From assembly GCF_028009165.1 (NCBI RefSeq), contig NC_079242.1, positions 4,898,001 to 4,962,000 on the forward strand: 64,000 nt of DNA. Reading direction: 5' to 3'. Of this stretch, positions 10,859 through 20,843 are shown piece by piece (position 1 is the stretch's first letter; each line of letters opens with the position of its first letter). The notes under the pieces were generated by a model. It saw only the letters and a program-made list of their open reading frames with translations, searched no databases and was not told where the DNA came from. A program made the translations under genes and the position numbers. Origin of the DNA: Akanthomyces muscarius (Eukaryota > Ascomycota > Sordariomycetes > Hypocreales > Cordycipitaceae).

Positions 10859-12113
10859 TCATCTTCTCGCGCGAGCAGGTCCACGGCCCACCGGCACAGG
10901 CAGCGGCTCGGCCGCCGCCTTTTGCTGCTCCTCCAGCAGCCTCTGCATCAGGTACCCATCGACCTTCTGCTGGCCATCAACCACGGTGCCCTGCTCCAGG
11001 CGCTGCGCCTCGGCGCGGGCGACCTGCGCACGCTGCTCCGTCAGCTGCTCCCTGCGCTGCGGCGTCATGCGCCACTCCGGCGGGAACTTGGGCTTGTTCT
11101 TCTGCAGCCTCTTGCCGCCGGCCTTGGTCGCGCGGTAAAAGTGGCGCGTGTCGAGGGCCACGTCCTCAAAGGTGTCCCGCGGGTCCTTGGCCTCGGCGAT
11201 GAGCGTGCCCACCAGCTGCTGCAGGTACTGCTTGTTCTGCGCCTGGTGCTCGTAGCGCCCGCAGCCCATCTTGACCACATCCGTCTCGGGGTTGAGGCGC
11301 GCGCCCACCAGCTTACGCAGCTTGGACGTCTGCACGTCCGTCAGCCCCAGGTCCGCCGGCGCAAACTGCACCACAACCTTGCTCTCGGCCGGGTGCGCCT
11401 CGCCCATATATGTCGTGTATCGCCATCGCAGGACCTGGTCGGCTTTAGGAACCTCAAAGGGCTTGGCGAGTTCTATTTTCTCCTTGTTAGCCTATTTTTC
11501 TTTCCTCTTCTCCTGTTGTGTTGGTGGGGGGCCAAATGCAAAACGTACTGGACAGAAGAGGCATCTCCCAGACGGCCAGTCTCGTATAGTGTCGCATCTC
11601 GCGGACCTCGTCCAGCTTGTTGTGCGCCATGGACATCATGTCGTCCTCGTTGAACTCGTCGTGCTCCTCGGTAAACGTGTCCGGGTCGTCCTCGTCGTAC
11701 CAAAACGCCTTGCGGTCCGGCTTGCCCCCAGAGTCCTCCCGCACCAGCTCGTCGGTGAGCAGCCTGTCCTGCGTCGAGAAGCCCGGTGTGTAGCGCAGCT
11801 TGTCGTCGAGATACGCCTCGATGCTGTTGTGGCCGTTGAGCTTGGCGAGCTGGTCGAGCTGCTGCAGGCCCTCGGGGGTGGCGCGGTCCAGGAAGGCCTT
11901 GTCGAGCTGTCTCAGCTCGACGGGGGTGCTCTCGCCGCCTTCTTCGCCGTCAAAGTCGCGCTCCGCGGCGCGCATCGAACTCGTGCTAAAGGCGGCGGCC
12001 GTGGTGGCCCTCGTGCCGGCCATGCTCATCACACGGCTGCGGCGGACCAATTGCGGCGCCGTTCGTCGGCAGGCGGCGGCGCATAATCTCGCGACGCGGG
12101 GGGCGGAAGCCAT
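10859..12113 (-). CDS. RSM24: Mitochondrial small ribosomal subunit protein mS35 (Rsm24)
   Basis: Two exons, 12113-11549 and 11472-10859 (GTACGT donor, AATAG acceptor), encoding 392 residues. The N-terminus is a mitochondrial presequence: Arg/Ala/Ser-rich and lacking acidic residues until about position 50. The central part EMRHYTRLAVWEMPLLS, then LAKPFEVP and LRWRYTTYMGEAHPAE, is typical of the mS35/Rsm24 family (MRP-S28-type domain). It is followed by VVVQFAPADLGLT and LVGARLNPETDVVKM. The C-terminal tail is charged and Ala/Gln-rich. It is a structural protein of the mitochondrial 37S subunit. The start is 288 bases from the divergent ALG13 start, so they probably share a promoter. Confidence 0.9.
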
Positions 12114-12401
12114 CTTGACAGTATCGACTGCGCGGATGGCAATTCCTATGTCGTGATGCGCGGTGTGGAAGGGAAAAAAAGAGAGATCTTGTCGAAGCTT
12201 CAAAATTTCGGCGGAGCAGTTTGGCTGGCTGGCAGCCCCTGGTGAAGAAGGGCTGCCGAAGTTCAGCCCTTCCCCATGTGTGGATAAAAACCGGCTAACA
12301 GCATCGCGCCGCGCTAAGCGCCAACTACTGTTAGCCTGAACCTCACTTACACCTCGTATCCTGACTTGCCTGTAACACCTCACCAAGAATAATACACAAA
12401 A

Positions 12402-13142
12402 ATGGCTGCAGCAAAGGGCACTAAAAGGTACTGCCTAGTCACGGTCGGTGCCACTGTAGGCTTCAGAAAACTGACAGCCGCTGTTCTGGAGCCCGACTTT
12501 TGGCGCCACATGGCCGCCCACGGCTTCACAGATCTGCGTGTCCAGTGCGGGCCAGACGAACCATGGGCCGCCGCGAGAGTGGAAAGCCAAAAGGAAGATA
12601 TTCCCACATCCTTTTCAATCAAAGTATTTGCATCAAGGGATAATCTCATGATGGAAGAGATGACACTGTGCAAAGGGTCGGGCAATGACCGATCAAAGGG
12701 CCTCATTATTGGCCACGCCGGTGAGCACCAACCAACCTCGGACATTCTCTTGCAGAAAGCTAACGGACGATTTCTCAGGCACGGGCACAATTTTGGACGC
12801 ATGGAGGCTGGACGTCCCAATGATTGTCGTTCCCAACACGGATCTATTGAATGACCACCAGACAGAAATGGCCCAGCACTTGGCCAAGGAAGGCTACGCA
12901 ACACAGGCCAAAGCAGAGTATGTCCCTAGCACATAGGATTGGATGTATCTATCTAACTTTTCAATTGTAGGCTTGGTGATCTTAAAGAGGCAGTCGATAA
13001 GGCAAAGCTGCTCGTGGAGGAGAACAAGAGCCGCAACCCACCACACGCCATCTCATCCAACGACAAGCCGGCCATGCGGCTATGGGATATTGTCCCGGAA
13101 GAGGTGCAGAATGAGCAGAACCAGCAAATGTCCACCGACTAG
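12402..13142 (+). CDS. ALG13: UDP-GlcNAc transferase subunit ALG13
   Basis: Three exons, 12402-12720, 12779-12917 and 12971-13142, giving 209 residues, the normal fungal length. ALG13 is the catalytic, cytosolic subunit that joins membrane-bound ALG14 on the ER to add the second GlcNAc to the dolichol-linked N-glycan precursor. The glycosyltransferase-28 C-terminal fold shows in CLVTVGATVGF at the N-terminus and in GHAGTGTILD (built across intron 1), then PMIVVPNTDLLNDHQTEMA and a HLAKEGY helix. These cover the UDP-GlcNAc-binding site. All junctions keep phase. Confidence 0.92.
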
Positions 13143-13307
13143 GAGGCTCAGGCACATTTTCTGATGACGTCTCTGCGTCCATGACCTGGCGCACGCATGC
13201 TTCAACTTGATACCCCGGCATGAGTATGATTTCTTAGAATTTCTTTCTTTATCTATAAGCTAGCTCCTATTTTACTTCATTGGCTTCAACTTTCAGCTTC
13301 CAACAAA

Positions 13308-15220
13308 CTATGGCAAGTTTTGCACATCCCAAATCTTGACCGTCGCGTCGTTACCCGCGCTCGCAAGCCTGCCGCCCTCGATCCACGCCACGCCGCTGAC
13401 GCCGTCCTTGTGGGCATTGGCCGCCTTGATGCGCTTGCCCTGGTTCTTCTTCTCGAGGCACCAGACAAACACGTTGGTATCGAGGCTGCCGCTGGCCGCG
13501 TACGCGCCCGTGTCGTCCCAGGTGATGCAGGTGACGCGGGCCGTGTGCGCCGACCAGCGGTCCGCCACCACCTCCCACTCGCCGCCGACCTTGTACACGT
13601 AAATCTTGCCGACGCTGTTGCCCGCGGCCAGGTGCGCGCCGTCGTGGGAAAAGGCGAGCGAGGAAACGGCGCCTGTCGAGTTGGCGAGACTCTGGACCTC
13701 TTGCAGCGCGCCGCTCGAGTCGGCCTTGTACACCTTGACCGAGTTTTGGTCGGCGCCGACGGCGACGAAGCCATTGGCGGCCGCAATCGCGCCTGGTGTG
13801 TATGTGGTGGACGTTTCTTTGAGCAGCTTTCCGTTGCTATAAGCGGCGACACCCGATATCGTAGCGACGTATACGATGCCATCCACCGCAGCAACACCCT
13901 TGGGCTGGGCGGGCAGGGTGACGCTCTCGCCGAGGAACGTCTTGGCGGCCTCGTCCACCGTTCTGAGCGTATCATCCCAGCCAGCGCTGTATGCCTTGCC
14001 AGATGCACCAGCCAGCTGGGCGATCTGGTTCGTGTGCGACTGGCCGTCGACGACTGTAGCGGTACCGGTCTTGATGTCCCAGTGGCAGACGCGGCCGTCG
14101 AAGCTGCCCGTCCACAACGCCGCGCCCTTGTTATCCGACGTGCGGATCATGGTAGTGATGCCTTTGTCGTGACCCTGGACCACTCTCACAGCCTCGTCTT
14201 TGCCCTCTTGCAGATAGGTGAGCTCGCCTCGCAAGTTCAAGCTGATGATGAGACCATCACTACGGCCGTGGGGGATAACCACGCCAACCTGCTGGTCGCC
14301 GACACTGACACCGTCGCCAAACTTCCAGCTCTGCGTGGCCTTGCCCGACTCGACATCCCAGACCTTGACGCTCTGGTCCGCGCTCGCCGTGGCAATCTTC
14401 TTGCCGTCCTGCGACCACGACACGGCAAAGATGGAGCCTGTGTGCTCGCCCTCGCCAATCTGCTTGCCTGGCTCGCCCGTCTTGCCGTCGTACAGCTGGA
14501 TGCGCTTGTCCGCGCCGACCGTGACCAGGGCGCTGCCGTCGGGCGAGTACGCCGCGGCAAAGACGAAGCCCCTGTGCTGAGTGCTCTTGTCGTTGAACTT
14601 GTAGGGGGCGCCGTGGTAGAAGACCATGTTGCCGTCGTCGCCGACGGTGGCGGCGCGGAAGGGCCGCTGGCTCTTCATGGCGACGGCGTTGACGGCCTTG
14701 CTGTGGCCAATGACCTCGCCGACCGAGTTGCCGCTGTCGGCGGTGATGCAGCGGCCAAACTGCTCGCGGCCGTCGCCGACGGCAATGATGCGCTGCGACT
14801 CGCCGTCCCAGGCAATGTCGTTGAGGCGGCCCGAGATGATGCTGTACTCCTTGCCGGCGTTGCCGATGCTCTCGGGCTCCCAGACGCGCAGGGTGCCGGC
14901 GGCGTCACCGCTGGCGACCTTGAAGCCGTTGGGGGCGAAGCGGGCGACGGTCGTGGCGGCGGTGTGGCCGGTGTATTCCTTGCAGTCGTCGGGCGAGTCG
15001 ATGGATCGGACAAAGATGGATTTTCCAGACTGGAAACAAAAGTCAGAGCCTATTCGGCCGTCTTGCTCTGCCTGCGATGGCTTCGTGGGCTGTTCTGGTT
15101 ACTGACCGCGTAAGCTATGCGCTGGCCCTTGCTGTCCGTCGACAGCTGCGTCGGCTGGCCACGGGTTGTGGCGGGAGCCGCAGCCAGGATCTGGTTAATT
15201 GTAATAGCAGGGGAGGCCAT
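13308..15220 (-). CDS. AIP1: WD40 actin-interacting protein 1 (AIP1/WDR1)
   Basis: Two exons, 15220-15107 and 15029-13308 (GTCAGT donor, TTTCCAG acceptor), giving 611 residues, the family length. It carries repeated WD40 units with Trp-Asp ends (VKVWD, CHWDIK, VKIWD) that would form the two seven-bladed propellers of AIP1. Examples are SGKSIFVRSID at the junction, HTGSIFAVSWSQDGKKIATAS in the middle and GVSGVAWIEGGRLASAG near the C-terminus. AIP1 works with cofilin to disassemble actin filaments at patches and rings in the cytoplasm. A 597-codon ORF on the opposite strand is a codon-bias shadow. Confidence 0.93.
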
Positions 15221-17603
15221 CTTGCCGTACAAGCAAACTGTAGACTGTCGTTGTGCCCGAGGCAGGTTGGTGTTTGGTGTTTGAGGAGGGTGGAGGCTGA
15301 GCTTGGAGGGGCAGCGACCAAGAGGGGCAGCGGGATGACGTCGCAGCGCGCCGACAATGTGGTGTAAGTCGACCAGGTACAAGATTGTCTGCCGTCAGGA
15401 ACAAATCATCAAGAGGCAAATTATCTTGGCAGAGTTGATTTGGTCGATTTTTTTTCTTCTTTTTCCTTGGAAGAGGAGGAATCAATAGTTCAATTCGTAT
15501 TGAAAGGCAATTGTTAAGCTGCTGCCTGTGGGCACCGGAATAGCTGAAATGCCCATCCCCGACTCCAAAACGACCAAATGCGGCCCGAACTTTCAGGCAC
15601 CATCTGCAGTGATATTGCGCGGTATATCAACCATTCTCCCAAAGAGGCCAAGATGGCCACAACGATCCAGATATGTTTCAAGTACTCGAGCGACCGGCAT
15701 TGACCGGCATCGAATCGTCGTTGCTAACTTGGTTCCAAGGAGGAGTAGCAGTACATGTCTTGCTCGACTTTTTTTTTGGTTGGTCTTCACGGCTCCGCGA
15801 AAATGTAGTGCGGCTACTTTGAGGATAAAGCCAGTAGAAAGAAGGAAAATGTTGCCAACAGAGATTGTAGTGTGCGGGGTGGCTGCTTCGTCAATGCCGG
15901 CGCTCGACACGATTGAGCCTTGGCTACGTACGTCAGGTCGCATGCGCCTTGTACCGGCAAGGCTGCCGGCTGGCCCAATCATTGACTGTCACGGCTTCTG
16001 TAAGCCGTTTCCTGTGCCGCATTTCCGACCCTCGCTGTGCAAGGCCTGCAAAGGGGCCAACAGACACCAGTACTACTGTGTCCTACTTTGGTGCTGGCAA
16101 TTGGCACGTCAACCTACGAGAAGACATGTGTGACTTCACGGCCAATCTCCAGCAACGGTCGATTTCATTGATCAGATCTACGTGTTTTCTAGGAATGCGT
16201 AATTAAATCTATATGCCAACATGACCCTATCGCGGATGGCCAACCGAGTCGTCCAGTGCTGCATTGTGTTGCGCAGACAGACATAATATGCCTTTCTATT
16301 TTCTCTGCATTCGGCTCTACATATTTTCGCTCACACATGTCTATATGGGAGGTATTGTGGGAAAAGTGGCATGCGCAGCGCAGCACACACGTATTGCTTC
16401 TCCCAGATGCTAATGCATGTCACAGTCGTCGCCCACACGAACAACACACACACGCGCCGCCACGTTGTGCATACATGCATGGCTGAAATGGCCACACCCC
16501 CAAAGTCAAGGGAAATCTGTTGATCCAAGGAGTGTGTGGCCCTTTCTTTTCTCTCATTCTCCGTATTCAGGATCCCACTTCTGAGGATCCCCGCCTGATC
16601 TGGCATTGGCAGCTATTCTGGCCTCGCCGCCCTGTCGCAGAGCACAATAGGATACTAGTATTGTCCCTTGATCTCAACGTGTGAAACATGATAAATTGCC
16701 CCCCTCTTCTCAAAATGACCTTTGTTCGCACTAGGAAAAGGCTAGCTTCAATCCGCCCTAGTCGGATCTCGCTTCAGCGGCATCACCAGTTTTCCCAGAT
16801 TCAAGGCCTGCCGATCCTTTCACGAGTACCAAAAAAAAAGAAGCGTCAACAGTTTGCGGCAATGCACTGTCACCACCCCTCTCTTCTTTTCGGCTTGTTT
16901 TCTCTCTTCTGCCAGAGCTTAGATAGTATCATTCTCCATCGCAGCTTTCGTGCCAAGATATTCTGATTCAATTGCGATGCGCAAGTCCTAGACACGCGCA
17001 CTGCCTAGCTAGGAGCTAATCAAACTCCAAAAAGCAACTCCGCGATAGGGGATGCGACTTGCACCACTACACTCCCGTTGTGTATATCCCATGTGGCTCT
17101 CGAAATCATCCAAAGAAGCAAAAAAGGTAGCCACAGTAGGCACTATTTTTTAATCGCCTGTAGGAAAGAAGAAAGAAAGCAATAAAATGCCTGACGGTTG
17201 TATTGAGCTCCAAGGTAGATGCAAAGGGCAAGTGACCTGGCCAAGTGTAATCTTGGGACGAGACAGCGAGAAATGTCTCTCTTTTCTTTCCCTTTTGCCA
17301 CACAACCCCGGACCTGTACTCCGTCCTATGGTTTCTTTTTGCTTTGGTCGTTCTTTTCTTTTTTTTTCTTTTCTGATGCTCCTCCAGCTACTGGACACTG
17401 ACCGACTGCCCCGTCCCCCAGACTTTTATAGTCCTATTTCCCTCCCTTGATCCTCAACCGCCTATACAAACAACTCTTCTCTCTCTTATCCCACACGTCT
17501 CTCTCTTTCCTGCTCTCTCTTCTCTCCTCCACGTTCCTCCATTCTTCTGACTCTCGAAAGAACTTCAGGCACGAGCAATAATAATAAAAAACAAGTCATC
17601 ACT
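15221..17603. other. 2.4 kb intergenic region
   Basis: Upstream region of AIP1 on the left and of the GPI-protein gene on the right. From about 17340 the + strand is strongly pyrimidine-rich (CTTTTCTTTT, then TCTCTCTCTT), the usual leader of a highly expressed fungal gene, ending in AATAATAATAAAAAACAAG before the ATG at 17604. No coding exon is supported. Confidence 0.5.
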
Positions 17604-18198
17604 ATGAAGTTCCTCGCCGCCATCATCCTGCTCGTCGCCGCCGGCGTCACCGCCGACGACAAGAACTGCGAGGCCGAGTACATTGTCAGCCGCTGCCTCA
17701 AGACCGAAACCGACAAGGTAAGATCGCCTCTCCCGTTCTCCTCCTCTACTCCCACTGACACTCCCCGCCAGGTCGGCGCCTGTGCCACCACAGACTATGA
17801 CTGCCTCTGCGCCGCCTACCAGGCCGTTGCCACGTGAGTCTTCTCCTCATCTTTCTTTTGACAAATCTCCCGATGAAGTGTGCTAATCAAGACCGCCCAG
17901 CTGCTACAACAACTGCCCCAACGACGACCGCGCCCCCGCCGCGCGCAGCCAAGTCACCGCCAACTGCCGCAACGTCACCACCACCACGGCCACGCGCCTC
18001 GCCACCGCCTCCTCGTCCTCGTCTGGCGCCTCCTCGAGCGCCGGCGTCGCCACCAACCTCAACGCGCCGCCCCCGACGAGCGCCGGCTTCGTCGCGGGCA
18101 GCGCCACACCCACGGGCGGCTCCTCGGCCGGTGCTGTGCAAAAGGTGGGCAGCCTGGCCGTGGCTGCCGGCATCGCTGGCGCTCTTGCCATGCTGTAA
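17604..18198 (+). CDS. GPI-anchored 8-cysteine cell-wall protein
   Basis: Three exons, 17604-17717, 17772-17833 and 17901-18198, giving 157 residues. A signal peptide (MKFLAAIILLVAAGVTA) leads into a domain with eight cysteines at 22, 31, 42, 49, 51, 60, 64 and 81, including a CLC pair and a TCYNNCPND segment. A Thr/Ser/Ala-rich stalk follows, and then a C-terminal hydrophobic tail (VGSLAVAAGIAGALAML) after small residues, a GPI-attachment signal. This pattern matches fungal GPI-anchored Ser/Thr-rich wall proteins. It is CFEM-like in cysteine number, but the spacing differs from the canonical CFEM heme-binding motif. It is probably exposed at the surface; no molecular function is established. 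Confidence 0.85.
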
Positions 18199-19034
18199 AT
18201 GGTTCTTCCGTCTTGCTGAGATGAAGATAATGAGAGAAGAAAGGGGAAAGACTTATAAAGATGTATATTTCTGACTACAATCTTGGTGTATGTAACTTGG
18301 CTTGGAGAGGCACCTGTAAGGCCTATCCACGGAGGAATGAGCGTACTATTTAATGTCTATTAATTTAAAACCCATTCAATCATTTGCTCTTTGGATAACA
18401 ATCAAGCTTTTGTATTCATACTATGTTGCCTCATATTCTTAGCCTACTGCATGTTGACTTACACCTGCCCACTTGCGAAAGCGTCTTGGCAACAACGCAC
18501 ACCACTTAAACAATCTTGCGTGTCAAAAATGCACAACTCACATCACTCAATGGCACACAATTTGTCAACAAGCGCTGCTCTCATTGCCGATCCAATCGGT
18601 ATCTATCATACAGCGAGGATCCTCGTCGACGCCAACGCAAATCATACAACGCCTTCCACTTGCCCGCCTGTGTTCAGGCTCGCGTGGCAATCCTAATCAA
18701 CCAATTTTTGCACCTCATGCGTCCTCTGCATGACAGGTGTGTTGTGAGACAGGACCATTCTCTCGGGAATTTCTACATGGAAAGAAAAAACAGAAAAACA
18801 AAAGCTGAAAACGCGCCAATCCCTCTCCGAAAATGCCAAATAAACGCCAGTAATCCACGCTCCAAGAAATCCATGGTCCAGTACCCATAACTATGTGTTT
18901 TTGAGCGTTGCGTAACGTACGCAGGTTTAATAATAATGTAGTGTAGAAGCGACTAAAATCGAAGTATCGTAGTAAAAACAGGGTGTCGAGAAGATAGAGT
19001 GATGACTGTTACGTCGAGGTGGTAGCACAGTTGC
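18199..19034. other. Convergent 3' spacer
   Basis: Lies between two converging genes and is moderately A/T-rich. No supported gene. Confidence 0.45.
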
Positions 19035-20843
19035 TCACACGCGGCGAGACTTTCGCTGCTTGTTGTTGCCCTGCTTCATTGGGCCCATAAAGGTGACGTG
19101 CTTTGTGTCGTCCTTGCGAAGTCGGACGGTGCCAGAGCCGCGACGAAGTGTACGAGGCTCATGCTCCTCATCAAGCGCAATCTCGGCGACATCAGAGACA
19201 GAACCAGCTTCCATGTGGTCACTAGCCTCAGAGACAGACGAGCCCTCATCGGAGTCGTCATACTCTCCGTCGTCGCTAACCAGGGAAGGCGCATTGTTGC
19301 TCACCAGGGTGCTAGGGCTGAGGTTGTCTTCGCGCATCGGCATATCATCATCCGACAGCCCGCCTTGAGAAGCAGAAGAAGAACGGGGCGGCGACACAAA
19401 GTCGATATGAGCAGGGCGGCCCTTGGAGCTTGGGGGTCTGGCCATCGGGGCCGGGGAGCTGCGCGCAGGCATGCGCATTACAACCGGCGAGCGGACAGCA
19501 GAGGGGTCGCCACCAATGCGAGGCAACGAGCTATCGGCGTCAGACTCGTCACCAGAAGCCTCGTCCAAAGAAATTTTGGTCTTGGCGTCGGTGACAATGT
19601 CGCCGAGGTTGCAGTTGAACTCCTTGCCCTGCATAAACTTGGAGAGGTAGGGAGCATCAGCAGCAGCCTTGAACTTGTTCGTCTTCTTCTTTTGTTGCTT
19701 GGCGACACGGCCAGCGGGAGCCTTGGGTTCAGAATTAAGCTTGAGTGCGTCAGCAATTCTGCTACGCAGAGCTGCATAGGCTTCCTGGTCGTTGAGATCA
19801 CGGGCAGCAAAAGGGTGCACAAAGGCCGAGGTCGAGGCAACGGGGGCAGGCTTGTCGTCAACAGGTGTAACGATGCTGTTGGTGCGCGGCTCTGGAGCGG
19901 CATCAATAGGCTGGCCACTCTGAACGGCGGCCTCCTCGTGGCTCTTGAAGTCGCGCTTGTGGGCAATGCGACAGTGGTTGATGAAGCCCTGCGTGCTGGA
20001 GAAATTCTCGCGGTTGCAGTCGAGGCAGACAAGCTTGACAGTCTGTCCATCGGAGCGCTTCAGGATACAAGGACCAGCCTTGTCCTTTGGCTGGGGGTAT
20101 CCGCTGGAAAGAGACTGCAGGCGCTGGCCAGACATGGCACGGTTGGGACGGCCCTTGCCGACGGTAGTCTCTGTGAAACTGTTGCGCGTGGTTCGTCCCT
20201 CGGCGAACGAGGCACGCGCCGCCGCAAACTCGGCTGTGAACTGCCACTCGGGTTGGATCCCGTCGAAAGAGGGGTCGGGGATGAGCCACTTGGCGTAGTG
20301 ACGAGCATAGGGGCCGTCGACGACGCCAAAAGGCGGTGCCCATTTGGGTGCAGGCTCGGCGGGATGGTTGGCAAGCGCAGGTCCCTTGCCGTTGGTGACG
20401 TGAAGCATCTGGTCGGGTGTAGGGCAGTTGACGGGGTAGGGTATCAAGTGGCAGCGGCGCAGTTGCTCGAGAGCGACCTGGCACTTGGCAAGCTCCTGGT
20501 TGATGAGGCGTAGCTCGTCGTGCTTGAGCAGAATCTCGAGGCCGAACTGGTGGCGGATTTCGTCGCGGGCGCAGTCGAGGGGATCTTGCTGGGCGTAGAA
20601 CATGTTGTCGTCGTCGGCGCGTCTGGCGCGCTTGGAGCCAGGCTCGGCAGAGTCTAGCGACAGCGACTCGGCATCGTCGAGACCGGGCAGTTTTCTTTTC
20701 AAAGGATGCGTGGTGGGCGAGGACGGGTCGGAAGCTGTCGTGGGAGAAGGCGTCGGATGCTGGTGGGAGTGGCCATAGGCACCTTGTGAGGTATCTATCG
20801 ACTGCTCACTGCCCCTAGAATCCGAGCCCCAGAAACGAAACAT
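19035..20843 (-). CDS. Ahc1-like C2H2 zinc-finger protein, probable histone acetyltransferase complex component
   Basis: Single exon of 602 residues from ATG 20843. The N-terminus is disordered with a likely nuclear signal (KRARR near 71-75). Residues 85-135 form a helical block (ARDEIRHQFGLEILLKHDEL then LINQELAKCQVALEQL). One zinc finger has C273, C276, H290 and H295 in LVCLDCNRENFSSTQGFINH, the arrangement of the AHC1-like finger of fungal proteins related to yeast Ahc1, a subunit of the ADA acetyltransferase complex. The C-terminal third is acidic and serine-rich and ends in a basic tail. The complex assignment is inferred from the family. The upstream spacer is unusually long. Confidence 0.7.
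   Translation of the reverse strand: MFRFWGSDSRGSEQSIDTSQGAYGHSHQHPTPSPTTASDPSSPTTHPLKRKLPGLDDAESLSLDSAEPGSKRARRADDDNMFYAQQDPLDCARDEIRHQFGLEILLKHDELRLINQELAKCQVALEQLRRCHLIPYPVNCPTPDQMLHVTNGKGPALANHPAEPAPKWAPPFGVVDGPYARHYAKWLIPDPSFDGIQPEWQFTAEFAAARASFAEGRTTRNSFTETTVGKGRPNRAMSGQRLQSLSSGYPQPKDKAGPCILKRSDGQTVKLVCLDCNRENFSSTQGFINHCRIAHKRDFKSHEEAAVQSGQPIDAAPEPRTNSIVTPVDDKPAPVASTSAFVHPFAARDLNDQEAYAALRSRIADALKLNSEPKAPAGRVAKQQKKKTNKFKAAADAPYLSKFMQGKEFNCNLGDIVTDAKTKISLDEASGDESDADSSLPRIGGDPSAVRSPVVMRMPARSSPAPMARPPSSKGRPAHIDFVSPPRSSSASQGGLSDDDMPMREDNLSPSTLVSNNAPSLVSDDGEYDDSDEGSSVSEASDHMEAGSVSDVAEIALDEEHEPRTLRRGSGTVRLRKDDTKHVTFMGPMKQGNNKQRKSRRV

Noticed and set aside
13320..15113. 597-codon plus-strand ORF
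   Set aside because: Lies antisense over AIP1; its Ala/Val/Arg-rich composition is a shadow of the GC-biased codons of the real gene.
19098..20513. 471-codon plus-strand ORF
   Set aside because: Antisense to the Ahc1-like gene; no domain and shadow-type composition.
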